A stretch of DNA of 46,300 nucleotides from Lachnospiraceae bacterium (lineage in GTDB: Bacteria; Bacillota; Clostridia; Lachnospirales; Lachnospiraceae), in NCBI GenBank assembly GCA_019421365.1, contig JAHZFJ010000005.1, positions 1 to 46,300 of the forward strand, given 5' to 3'. The translations under genes and the position numbers were made by a program. The notes under the pieces are model-generated. The model was not told the DNA's origin. It saw only the letters and a list, made by a program, of their open reading frames with translations, and made no database searches. Positions 33,279-41,154 of the stretch are shown one piece after another (the first letter of the stretch is position 1; every line of letters starts with the position of its first letter).

Positions 33279-34058
33279 ATGCTACTATTGAAAAATGTAT
33301 CCATAAGTTACAAGAAGAAAAAAGAAACAATAAACGTAATCAATAACTTTTCTTTGAAGATAGAACAGGGAGAGTCAGTAGTGATACTAGGAGCTTCCGG
33401 TTGTGGTAAATCAACCTTAGTCAATACTTTGGCGGGAACAATAGCAGCTGACAGTGGAGACATAATTTACGTTAAGGATCAAAAAAGCCAGCCTTTGAAT
33501 CCGAAGATTCATAAGATAGGTATTATACCGCAAAATTGTGGATTGCTTCCTTGGAAGACGGTAAAAGAAAATTGTCTATTACCATTGAAAATTCGTAAGG
33601 AAAAGGTGAATGAGAGCCGAACTGAAGAAATAACTAACATTTATAAATCGTTAGATATAGATAGGTTACTTCATAAATATCCAAAGGAATTAAGTGGTGG
33701 ACAAGCACAAAGAGCTGCAATTGCAAGAGCCTTTATATTGCGCCCGGATCTATTGTTGATGGATGAACCATTTTCTGCATTAGATGAAATCACTCGTGAG
33801 GAAGCAAGAGAGTTATATCTTAAGATATGGAAACAGCATAAACCTACTACAGTATTAGTGACACATAGTATTGAGGAAGCACTTTATCTAGGTAATAGAA
33901 TAATTGTTATGGGAACAGATAAAGATAATATGAAATACCAGATGAATAATCCGTACTTTGGAGAGTCGAGTCCACAAAGTTTAGAGTACCTTGCTACTAA
34001 ACAACTACTGCGAAAGCAATTGATAAAGACAGAAGTGGGGGAAAAGACAAGTGAGTAA
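33279..34058 (+). CDS. ABC transporter ATP-binding protein (SsuB/TauB/NitD type)
   Basis: A 259-residue ATPase. Walker A GASGCGKST is near 42, the Q-loop region IGIIPQNCGLLPWKTV near 88-100 shows the nitrate/sulfonate/taurine subfamily pattern, the signature LSGGQAQR follows, then Walker B LLLMDEPFSALDEITR and the H-loop LVTHSIEEAL. ATG 33279 is preferred, five bases after GGTGA; an in-frame GTG at 33270 is the alternative. The gene overlaps the permease gene by 8 bases. Confidence 0.92.
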   Translation: MLLLKNVSISYKKKKETINVINNFSLKIEQGESVVILGASGCGKSTLVNTLAGTIAADSGDIIYVKDQKSQPLNPKIHKIGIIPQNCGLLPWKTVKENCLLPLKIRKEKVNESRTEEITNIYKSLDIDRLLHKYPKELSGGQAQRAAIARAFILRPDLLLMDEPFSALDEITREEARELYLKIWKQHKPTTVLVTHSIEEALYLGNRIIVMGTDKDNMKYQMNNPYFGESSPQSLEYLATKQLLRKQLIKTEVGEKTSE

Positions 34059-34800
34059 ACTTATTAAACAATGTATGATTTTTATTCAAGGTTTTTTGTT
34101 GATCAATCTATTGTGGTGGCTGGCATCCGCACTCTTAGATATCAATGTTATTCCGGACCCGATTCTAGTATATAAGAATTTTCATAAAATCTTTGAGGAT
34201 AATATATATATTCATATCGGAGCAAGTTTAAAAAGAATTGGAATAGGCCTGTTTCTTTCACTTTTAGTAGGTATCCCAATTGGAATACTAATGGGGTATT
34301 CAAAGATAGCAAATAAAATATTATATCCATTGATTTATTTTAGTTATCCGATACCAAAGACTGCGTTTTTGCCAGTTACCATGTTATTATGGGGTATGCG
34401 TGATGGGTCTAAGATTGCGATAATATTTTTAATTATTGTTTTTCAGGTTATTGTCTCAGTTAGAGACAGTGTGTCGCATATAGATAGAACAATGTATCAG
34501 GTAACTAGGAGTGCAGGTGCAAACAAGAGACAGATTATTCGTCATGTTACAATACCGGCGATTCTACCAGAGTTACTTACTAATATTAGAGTGGCTCTTG
34601 GAACAGCAGTATCCATACTATTCTTCGTTGAAGCATATGGTACCAAATATGGAATGGGATATTATATATTAGATGCATGGTCAAGAATTAATTATATTGA
34701 AATGTATCTTGGAATTATAGTAATCTCAATTGTTGGACTGATTCTTTTTGTTTCTATTGATATAATTGCGGATAAGATTTGTAGATGGAGCAATCTATAG
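34051..34800 (+). CDS. ABC transporter permease (SsuC/TauC type)
   Basis: A 249-residue membrane protein starting with GTG inside the end of the ATPase gene, with GGGGGA before it. Five or six helices are visible. Its features are FHIGASLKRIGIGLFLSLLVGIP-like IHIGASLKRIGIGLFLSLL, the YPIPKTAFLPVTMLLWG segment and the EAA loop QVTRSAGANKRQIIRHVTIP followed by AILPELLTNIRVALG. It forms the channel of the importer encoded with it. It is the last gene of the operon and a terminator follows. Confidence 0.92.
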   Translation: MSKLIKQCMIFIQGFLLINLLWWLASALLDINVIPDPILVYKNFHKIFEDNIYIHIGASLKRIGIGLFLSLLVGIPIGILMGYSKIANKILYPLIYFSYPIPKTAFLPVTMLLWGMRDGSKIAIIFLIIVFQVIVSVRDSVSHIDRTMYQVTRSAGANKRQIIRHVTIPAILPELLTNIRVALGTAVSILFFVEAYGTKYGMGYYILDAWSRINYIEMYLGIIVISIVGLILFVSIDIIADKICRWSNL

Positions 34801-34832
34801 GATATATTAAGAAATAGCACTATCATTTTATG

Positions 34833-34867
34833 AGGAAGCTGTAGGGTAAAATCTACAGCTTCTTTTG
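34833..34867 (+). terminator. Intrinsic terminator of the ubiD-ABC operon
   Basis: GAAGCTGTAG (34835-34844) pairs with CTACAGCTTC (34853-34862) around an 8-base loop, followed by TTTT. Confidence 0.82.
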
Positions 34868-34921
34868 GATTTATGAAAAGCAAAACAAAAGATAGTACTG
34901 AAAGTGAGTGGCTTACGGTGA

Positions 34922-34951
34922 TTGCCGAGAAATAGATGAGTATGATATAAT
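34922..34951 (+). promoter_or_regulatory. SigA promoter of the EFR1-type gene
   Basis: TTGCCG at 34922-34927 and TATAAT at 34946-34951 with an 18-base spacer. TGA before the -10 box makes it an extended -10. The gene starts 31 bases downstream, after ACGGAGAT. Confidence 0.6.
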
Positions 34952-34981
34952 TGTGAAAAAATTAAGAAACGGAGATAAGAT

Positions 34982-35731
34982 ATGATTTTATATTTCACGG
35001 GTACGGGAAATAGTAGTTATACGGCAGAGATGATTCAATCAATTACCAATGATGAAATTATGTCAATGAATGATCAGTTAAAAAAAGGAACATGTGATTC
35101 GTTAGAATCCAAAAATCCATTTGTGTTTGTCTGTCCTACATATGCGTGGAGGATACCAAAGGTTATAGAAGAATATATAAGGAAAACACAATTTAGCGGA
35201 ACAAAAGATGTTTACTTTATATTAACTTGCGGGGGTGGAATCGGAGATGCAAAACATTATATACAGAAACTCTGCAAAGAGAAAGGGTTTAATTTTAAGG
35301 GAGTATCAGCCATTGTAATGCCAGATAATTATATTGTTATGTACAATACATCAGGAGGCGAAGAAGCAAGAGGAATTATAGAGAAGGCAAAGGGACAAAT
35401 TAATCTTGTAGCAGAATCGATTAAGAATAATAGGGAGTTAGAGGAAGAGAAAGTTCCATTCATGGGAAGAGCTATGAGTGGAGTGATTAACACCATGTTT
35501 TATTCCATGTACGTTAGTGCGAAGGGGTTTTATAGCACGGATCAGTGTATTAGTTGCGGTAAATGTGTTCAACTATGTCCATTAAATAATATACAGTTAG
35601 TAGAGGGAAAACCTCAGTGGGGAAGGGATTGTACACATTGTATGGCTTGTATATGTAGATGTCCGAAAGAGGCAATTGAATATAAGAAGAATACAAAGGG
35701 AAGAAATCGATATGATGCAACGAAGTTATGA
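34982..35731 (+). CDS. EFR1-type flavodoxin/ferredoxin fusion protein
   Basis: A 249-residue protein. The N-terminal flavodoxin-like domain opens with YFTGTGNSSYTAE (FMN phosphate loop) and has CPTYAWRIPKVIEEYI and LTCGGGIGDAKHY. The C-terminal part carries two 4Fe-4S motifs, CISCGKCVQLCP near 190-201 and CTHCMACICRCP near 218-229. This domain order defines the EFR1 family of anaerobes, cytosolic electron-transfer proteins whose partners are mostly unknown. It has its own promoter and a terminator downstream, so it is monocistronic. A link with the upstream quinone-like operon is positional only. Confidence 0.9.
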   Translation: MILYFTGTGNSSYTAEMIQSITNDEIMSMNDQLKKGTCDSLESKNPFVFVCPTYAWRIPKVIEEYIRKTQFSGTKDVYFILTCGGGIGDAKHYIQKLCKEKGFNFKGVSAIVMPDNYIVMYNTSGGEEARGIIEKAKGQINLVAESIKNNRELEEEKVPFMGRAMSGVINTMFYSMYVSAKGFYSTDQCISCGKCVQLCPLNNIQLVEGKPQWGRDCTHCMACICRCPKEAIEYKKNTKGRNRYDATKL

Positions 35732-35825
35732 TGTTGAGCATGGTATTAATTTGCCCATTATTATAATTCTTATAATCTATAATTAAATTAGATAGCTTTA
35801 GAAGCAACTATTCTTTATTTTCAGA

Positions 35826-35861
35826 AAAGGGGTTGCCGTACTAAGTACGGTAACCCCTTTG
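35826..35861. terminator. Bidirectional terminator between convergent genes
   Basis: A near-perfect palindrome: AAAGGGGTTGCCGTACT pairs with AGTACGGTAACCCCTTT (35826-35860) with minimal loop. It serves the EFR1-type gene and the opposing multicopper oxidase gene. Confidence 0.85.
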
Positions 35862-35889
35862 AACATATAGATAGTTAAGTTAGCATTAA

Positions 35890-38800
35890 CTATTTATTAA
35901 TTGATATAATCTTGTCACTATCTTCTGAAAGGAGTCTCATGAAGCCCCACATACCTTGTTCAATATCCCATCGTATACTTGTCGATTGGTACATGTAGTC
36001 TCCGGGTTCAGTTTTTATGAATTTGTCTTGATTAATCACTTGGAGATTACGTGATCCACCAATTGTAACAGCACCATATACGCCATTTATCTGAGAATCC
36101 ATATTCGTTGGTTCATTATGACTTAATTGGTTGTGAACGAAAAGTGGAATTGCCCTAGGTTGACTGGCTGGTACGAAGAATTTCACTACAATAGGGTCAT
36201 CTACTTTTGCTAAGAATACAGGAGTAAGAGGATCATTCTTATTCTCTTCAATTGATCGGAATACTTCGCTGACCTTTTCGTTTGCTTTCAATCTGTTGAA
36301 GAATGGTTCGCTTCTTAGATTAAATCCTTTCATTCCTTGATCTTCTTTATCAAAATCAAATGGAGTTACTAGTGGTTCAAAGAACATCTTTGGCAGTAGA
36401 TTATCATCTTTATCTAAGAGATAGATTCCGTTATGAGCAAGCATTGAGAATTGTCGATAATTAGGTAGGAATGGATTTGTTATTGTCAACTGGTCACCAG
36501 TAGAAGCTATTTTCTCCATAGTGTTGGAAAGTGTAGTGGAACCAACAGGTGCAAGATTAATAGCTCCAAATAATCCATGATGTCGATGGTTTATTGTATC
36601 AGCGAAATCAACTAAGATTGCTTGTTGTGCGCTTTCTTCATAGAACCAGTAATACGTGAAGGTGTCGCCAACACCAATTGTTTGGTTAGGGTTGAAACCA
36701 ACTGTCGTACCATCGGAGTCCAGTATATTATAAACTGCCATTTGTGAATGCATAGAAACTCTTGAACTATTTGGCCATTTATCTTGTACCGGTACTTCAG
36801 GGAAGAATGGGACTTCAAGATTCTTTGGTAGTAGATTCGATAACTTAAGTTCTAATAATTCACCAGCATTAATGGTAATAATGAGTGGTTTAGGATTCAT
36901 CTCTCCACTTAAAACCTTAGGAACATCGTCGTACTCTACATATGTCATTCCAAATGGATCATGATCGCCAAATTTATTGTAGATAATATCAGAGTGTATA
37001 GCTGCAACATGGAATGTTCTAGTTTTTGTGCCTGCAGGTACATTCGGTTTTTTCGAAATTGCCATCTCTGGAGGTTCACCAGTTTTACATGGCAATGGTT
37101 TTGTTCTTAGTGGTAGTTTTTTACGATCCTTTAATGTATATAATTGAGGGATTCTTGTTCCTCTAACACGAGTAATACCCCAGGTACCGAGCCAGAAATC
37201 ATCTCTGCCTCCAGAATAATATAACACATCAAAGTCTTTGTTCTTATCTTCACCATCGGTACCATCAAGAGAGAATTCAAAAGTAAATGCTTCGGAAATA
37301 CCGATGTGATTTTCGTTAGTACGCTTTGAATTCATATTTCTAGTTTGTGTTCTCCAAGAGTACCGATTAAAATTAATGGCATGGGATTCCTCGTGAGAAC
37401 CATCTAGTAGACGTAATCTTACCGGATCACCAACATAACCTTCGAATATTGGAGTACAAGGATCTCCATGAACAAAAGAACTTAGAGCATATGCAGGATC
37501 GCCCTTTCTGAATTGAAGAGGGGCACTTGCATAGTTAAATCCCATGATACCGAAATCATCCATTGCTCCTAATTGCTCTGGTGGATTAAGCGCTTTACCA
37601 TTTTTATCTACAGCTGGAATAAAATCAGCTACGGCAAGGTTGAATTCTCTGAAATTTGGTAAAAACGGATTCTCAACCGCTATCTGGCTACCCACTTCAG
37701 TCTTATCTCCTGTATGACTATCAAAGAAGCAGGAACCTTCTGGCTCCACAATAAGTGCAGCATAAAGTCCATGTAATTGAACAGCATTAGGAAATAAATG
37801 ATCATGGAAGAAACAAGCACGTAATTCCACATCAGCATACCATCTAAATACAACTGTCTGATTAAAACTAGCACCTGTGAAGTAATTCCAACCAGAATTG
37901 GCTCCATCTGAGGATTGTACATCGAATTTAACTAAGTGAACATGAGTAGAAGCAAATAATGTCTCCGTTAATAATTGGAATGGATTAGGTCCTAGTTGTT
38001 CAGGGAATTTATTGGTAAAGTGAATCTCAATACATTCACCAGCATTAGCATGAATAAAGAGTGGTTCAGGGCGTTTTGTTCCATTCATTACAGCCTCTTC
38101 ATCCTTTGCGAGTACATACAAACGACCCTCTGGGTCATTCCAACATTCTTCATTATAGATAAGCTTACGCTGAATTCCTACAATGTCGTATCTACGAATA
38201 GGGGCTTCTTTAGGACATGGATTTACAAACAGTGCACCTAATTTTGCATCCGGTACTAGGGCATTCTTTTCTAATTCTGTAATAGGCAATTCTCTGTTCC
38301 AACCGCGAGGAGGTACAGGTGCTCGGTTTCCAACAGTACCAGGAATAAAAAATGGAAAACCAGGTATATCATCGGTTGGTATAGGTGGTTTAGGGCGGTC
38401 TGGAAGAGGCATTAATTTTGTAATTGGTGTTCCATCAGGATAACATCTTGTTCCATCTTCAAAAACATTATGAATTCTGTGTAATCCCCACATACCTTCT
38501 TCAAAATGAGGATATAAGTGGCAGTGATAGATTACATCTCCATATGCTTTTTGCAAACTACCAGCACCATATAATACATGAAAAGCAGCTGTTTGGCCGG
38601 GACTTAAGTGAATTGAATCAATAATATTAGAACCAGGGTCTTGTGTATCACTATTCCATTGTTGCAAATGTAGATGGAAGATATGTGTTTCTTGCATACC
38701 ACCACCAATAGCATACCAATGGATTGGATCTCCAACATAGGCTCTTGGAAGTACTGTAGGAGGTGGATCACCAAAGACCCAAGAATCATGGTGTACTTCT

Positions 38801-39525
38801 TCACCAATACATTCGGGACATACGATTCCTTTCTCGATTAGGTGCAGACGATTCCTCATTGGCTCAGAACGGTAATTGATAGAATGAGTCATAGCAGCAG
38901 ATCTTGAATGAGGGTCGAATGCGGGTTCTAAGCATCTGTTTTTAACTGGTGCCTCATCATGGAATATAGTTACATACTCACGAAAATCGGGTAAGAAAGG
39001 GTGATGAATATCTGCAAATACACCACTTTTTAGTTTATCACCTGTTTGTGGATCTGTCCAAGTGCTGCCCATTGGTTCAACAATTACTGCGCCAAAGAGG
39101 CCATGAACATTACTTCCAAGTTCACTGCTTAAAGGATTTCCAAGATCAGATAACTGAAATCCACCCTGAGTGGTAGCTTCCCATCTATATACAACTGTCT
39201 TGCCAGGTGCAACTAATGAAGAGTCGTTAGCTCCTACAAATGCGCCATCAGAAGTTTGTATTTCACAATTAAGCCCCTTTATATTGATCCCTGTTGAGAA
39301 GCAGAGCTTATTGGTGAAGGCAATTTCAAAGGTATCAAATTGATGCACACGAATTACTAAAGGCTGAACTAGGTTAACATACGTTCCTGGACATTTCTTA
39401 ACAGCCTCCTGTACTTTTGGTTCATTATCTTTTAATACGTACATTAATCCATCTGGATCTACATCCCCATATTTGTTATATACAATAGGGATTTGTATAG
39501 CCGATACTTCAAAATATTTAGTCAT
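35890..39525 (-). CDS. Six-domain multicopper oxidase resembling Mn(II) oxidase MnxG
   Basis: A 1211-residue protein made of three repeats of about 400 residues, each with two cupredoxin domains. Repeat openings align: AIQIPIVYNKYGDVDPDGLMYV, GIQRKLIYNEECWNDPEGRLYV and AIHSDIIYNKFGDHDPFGMTYV share V/I-x-YN...DP-x-G-x-x-YV. Copper motifs occur once each. HIFHLHLQQW near 278 and HCHLYPHFEEGM near 333 lie in domain 2; HVHLVKF near 527 and FFHDHLF near 572 lie in domain 3. Together they supply the type 1 and trinuclear sites. Domains 1, 4, 5 and 6 lack them. Size and six-domain layout match MnxG (about 1217 residues) rather than three-domain CotA. No signal peptide is seen, as expected of a spore-surface protein. 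Metal substrate is inferred. Confidence 0.85.
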   Translation of the reverse strand: MTKYFEVSAIQIPIVYNKYGDVDPDGLMYVLKDNEPKVQEAVKKCPGTYVNLVQPLVIRVHQFDTFEIAFTNKLCFSTGINIKGLNCEIQTSDGAFVGANDSSLVAPGKTVVYRWEATTQGGFQLSDLGNPLSSELGSNVHGLFGAVIVEPMGSTWTDPQTGDKLKSGVFADIHHPFLPDFREYVTIFHDEAPVKNRCLEPAFDPHSRSAAMTHSINYRSEPMRNRLHLIEKGIVCPECIGEEVHHDSWVFGDPPPTVLPRAYVGDPIHWYAIGGGMQETHIFHLHLQQWNSDTQDPGSNIIDSIHLSPGQTAAFHVLYGAGSLQKAYGDVIYHCHLYPHFEEGMWGLHRIHNVFEDGTRCYPDGTPITKLMPLPDRPKPPIPTDDIPGFPFFIPGTVGNRAPVPPRGWNRELPITELEKNALVPDAKLGALFVNPCPKEAPIRRYDIVGIQRKLIYNEECWNDPEGRLYVLAKDEEAVMNGTKRPEPLFIHANAGECIEIHFTNKFPEQLGPNPFQLLTETLFASTHVHLVKFDVQSSDGANSGWNYFTGASFNQTVVFRWYADVELRACFFHDHLFPNAVQLHGLYAALIVEPEGSCFFDSHTGDKTEVGSQIAVENPFLPNFREFNLAVADFIPAVDKNGKALNPPEQLGAMDDFGIMGFNYASAPLQFRKGDPAYALSSFVHGDPCTPIFEGYVGDPVRLRLLDGSHEESHAINFNRYSWRTQTRNMNSKRTNENHIGISEAFTFEFSLDGTDGEDKNKDFDVLYYSGGRDDFWLGTWGITRVRGTRIPQLYTLKDRKKLPLRTKPLPCKTGEPPEMAISKKPNVPAGTKTRTFHVAAIHSDIIYNKFGDHDPFGMTYVEYDDVPKVLSGEMNPKPLIITINAGELLELKLSNLLPKNLEVPFFPEVPVQDKWPNSSRVSMHSQMAVYNILDSDGTTVGFNPNQTIGVGDTFTYYWFYEESAQQAILVDFADTINHRHHGLFGAINLAPVGSTTLSNTMEKIASTGDQLTITNPFLPNYRQFSMLAHNGIYLLDKDDNLLPKMFFEPLVTPFDFDKEDQGMKGFNLRSEPFFNRLKANEKVSEVFRSIEENKNDPLTPVFLAKVDDPIVVKFFVPASQPRAIPLFVHNQLSHNEPTNMDSQINGVYGAVTIGGSRNLQVINQDKFIKTEPGDYMYQSTSIRWDIEQGMWGFMRLLSEDSDKIISINK

Positions 39526-39535
39526 AATACATCAC

Positions 39536-39778
39536 CTACCATGTGTCAGGTATTTTATTTTGTTCGGTTTCAGCAAATAATGCTGATATAGCATCAATTC
39601 TAATTTGGAATACGTTATCTTTTAATGGAGCTGACACACCAAATTTAGCATTTATCCATATTTCTTCATTTTCGACATTTTCTAATATGCCGACTAAAAA
39701 GAAAGGATAATATTCTATCATAACTAATGCCTTCTTACCGATGCTAGCAGATAATTTACATTCAATACTTTTATTCAT
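39536..39778 (-). CDS. Small protein upstream of the multicopper oxidase (possible MnxE/F-like partner)
   Basis: An 80-residue protein, beta-rich by eye: LSASIGKKALVMIEYYPFFLVGILENV, then NEEIWINAKFGVSAPLKDNVFQIRIDAISALF. It looks like a small Sm-like or barrel fold, with no signal peptide. It ends 10 bases before the oxidase start and must be cotranscribed. In bacillar mnx operons small proteins of about 100 residues (MnxE, MnxF) precede MnxG and form its complex. The match here is by size and place, not by recognised motif. The ribosome site AAGGAG is 12 bases from the ATG, rather far. The gene shares a VGxI....ExIxI-type pattern with the next upstream gene, so the two may be paralogues. 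Confidence 0.6.
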   Translation of the reverse strand: MNKSIECKLSASIGKKALVMIEYYPFFLVGILENVENEEIWINAKFGVSAPLKDNVFQIRIDAISALFAETEQNKIPDTW

Positions 39779-39844
39779 AATAAACCATGCTCCTTATAAT
39801 ATATATATAGGTTGATAAAGGTACCCTATAACCCTTTAGCCGCA

Positions 39845-40171
39845 TTAATAAAGTGAAATTCTTACAGCTGGATCGAATGGCATATACCAAGCAATTTGAT
39901 TCAAAGGAATTATTAATGGAGTTGGGAATATGAATTCTGGAGCCTGATTCATTTTAATATTTGCAGTTTCAATCAGAACAAATTCATCCGTTAATTCCGT
40001 TATTTTGCCTACTATAATAGGACGAAAAACTTGGTTTAAGATATTAAGTTGATTTGCCTTTAATACAAACATCACGTCAGTACATAGATGATTTTTTAAC
40101 ATATCAGCTAACAAAGGATTTTTAAGTGTACTAGTAGTACACATTTTATTTTCATCAATATTTTCTATCAT
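39845..40171 (-). CDS. Small protein of the oxidase operon (possible MnxE/F-like partner)
   Basis: A protein of 108 residues from ATG 40171, which has GGGGG about 8 bases upstream; an in-frame ATG at 40186 has no visible site. Residues 20-45 are helical (LADMLKNHLCTDVMFVLKAN), followed by strands FRPIIVGKITELTDEFVLIETANIKM and a Pro-rich stretch FIFPTPLIIPLNQIAWYMPFDP. The strand pattern IIVGKITELTDEFVLIE resembles VGILENVENEEIWIN in the next gene. No known family is recognised. Its place in a tight minus-strand operon with the six-domain oxidase suggests an assembly or structural partner. Confidence 0.6.
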   Translation of the reverse strand: MIENIDENKMCTTSTLKNPLLADMLKNHLCTDVMFVLKANQLNILNQVFRPIIVGKITELTDEFVLIETANIKMNQAPEFIFPTPLIIPLNQIAWYMPFDPAVRISLY

Positions 40172-40188
40172 TTTACATGCCCCCATAA

Positions 40189-40905
40189 TTAATGATCATG
40201 ACCAATATTGTCAGGATATATATTAAGCTCTCCTTGTAGTAACTCAGAACCTACTTTAATCTCAGTTTCAAAAAGTGGTGCGGAATATACATATAGCGCT
40301 GCAGGAGATTCACAATTTTTGTTTTTTGCATATATCGTAACTTCTCTTGAAGTTTCATCTTCTAAGACCACATGGAAAATTGCTACCATATTATCTCCAG
40401 TTGGTGCATGATAACATTCAAGTTTCTTAGAACTAAATAAAAGTTTGCCTAATCCATCGTAAAGAGAAAACTCTCCTAAGTGTGCTGTAAATTCCCTATG
40501 AATGCGAATCGTGAATCTATATTGTTTTAAACAGTTTGTGTTTTCATCATAGCAACCTTTTTCACAGCGTTTTGTCTCATTTTCTTGATTGTTTCTCTCA
40601 TAGAGGGGAGCTTTGACAGTTTTTTCCTCGCAGGTACATTCATTATCTCCACATATGGTTCCATTACCAACAACTAAATCTGCGCTATGTGGGAAACGTG
40701 GAACATCACAAACTTCTGGTTCACAAATTGGACCAAAAACACTATTGCACATACTGTTTGATGTGCTAGAATTTGAACAGTCTTCTGCGTGAGCTTTGCA
40801 ATTATATCGACATTTACCCTGACAATTAGGATTATCACAAATACAATTCTCGTGGTAACATTTTGAACTTTGGTAATCATTATCTGTATTATTATAATTA
40901 TCCAT
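40189..40905 (-). CDS. Cys-rich protein, first gene of the multicopper oxidase operon
   Basis: A 238-residue protein. ATG 40905 lies 11 bases after AAAGG and is preferred to an in-frame TTG at 40914. The N-terminal 120 residues hold 16 or so Cys in metallothionein-like clusters (CYHENCICDNPNCQGKCRYN, CKAHAEDC, CGDNECTCEE, CEKGCYDENTNC). The C-terminal 110 residues form a beta-rich domain (YRFTIRIHREFTAHLGEFSL, then VAIFHVVLEDETSREVTIYA) ending GHDH. Without a signal peptide, it may be a disulfide-linked spore-coat component or a metal-binding protein serving the oxidase. Function is inferred from composition and operon place. Confidence 0.65.
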   Translation of the reverse strand: MDNYNNTDNDYQSSKCYHENCICDNPNCQGKCRYNCKAHAEDCSNSSTSNSMCNSVFGPICEPEVCDVPRFPHSADLVVGNGTICGDNECTCEEKTVKAPLYERNNQENETKRCEKGCYDENTNCLKQYRFTIRIHREFTAHLGEFSLYDGLGKLLFSSKKLECYHAPTGDNMVAIFHVVLEDETSREVTIYAKNKNCESPAALYVYSAPLFETEIKVGSELLQGELNIYPDNIGHDH

Positions 40906-40956
40906 CAAGACCAAACCTTTCTAGATTTTGAAGTTTAGTGTTAAATACTAATATAC

Positions 40957-40985
40957 AGTATATGTCGAATATATGGGGAATGTGT
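40957..40985 (-). promoter_or_regulatory. SigE-like (mother-cell) promoter of the oxidase operon
   Basis: On the minus strand, CATATACT (40964-40957) matches the SigE -10 consensus CATACAMT at 7 of 8 positions. ACACATT (40985-40979) lies 14 bases upstream and matches the -35 consensus KMATATT at 5 of 7. ATTCGACA-like elements are repeated 20 bases apart here (plus-strand TGTCGAA at 40963 and 40983). Confidence 0.35.
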
Positions 40986-41021
40986 CGAAATATAAAGAAA
41001 ATGTAAAGAATAATAAAAAAT

Positions 41022-41077
41022 AAATAAAAAACCGTAAATGACAGAAACAGTTATAATTGTTTCAGTCATTTACGGTT
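41022..41077 (-). terminator. Intrinsic terminator oriented on the minus strand
   Basis: AACCGTAAATGAC-a-GAAACA (41030-41049) pairs with TGTTTC-a-GTCATTTACGGTT (41058-41077) around GTTATAAT. Only the minus strand continues with a T-run (TTTTTTATTTATTTTTT). It would stop leftward transcripts before the oxidase operon promoter. Confidence 0.65.
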
Positions 41078-41154
41078 AAAGTACTGTTATGTTAGAATAC
41101 AAAGGTAGTTGGTTAAGTGTTGCAATTATGATTCAATATGTAAGGGGAATACAG

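Noticed and set aside
27484..34800. A single complete menaquinone gene cluster including the Nudix and methyltransferase genes
   Set aside because: A strong terminator at 28914-28968 separates them, no early pathway genes are present, and the methyltransferase has no quinone-specific motif.
38183..38443. Plus-strand open frames inside the multicopper oxidase gene
   Set aside because: They are antisense to a continuous 1211-residue protein with recognisable copper motifs and have no ribosome sites.
35890..39525. Ordinary CotA/laccase-type three-domain multicopper oxidase
   Set aside because: The protein is more than twice the length, with three aligned 400-residue repeats and permuted copper motifs.
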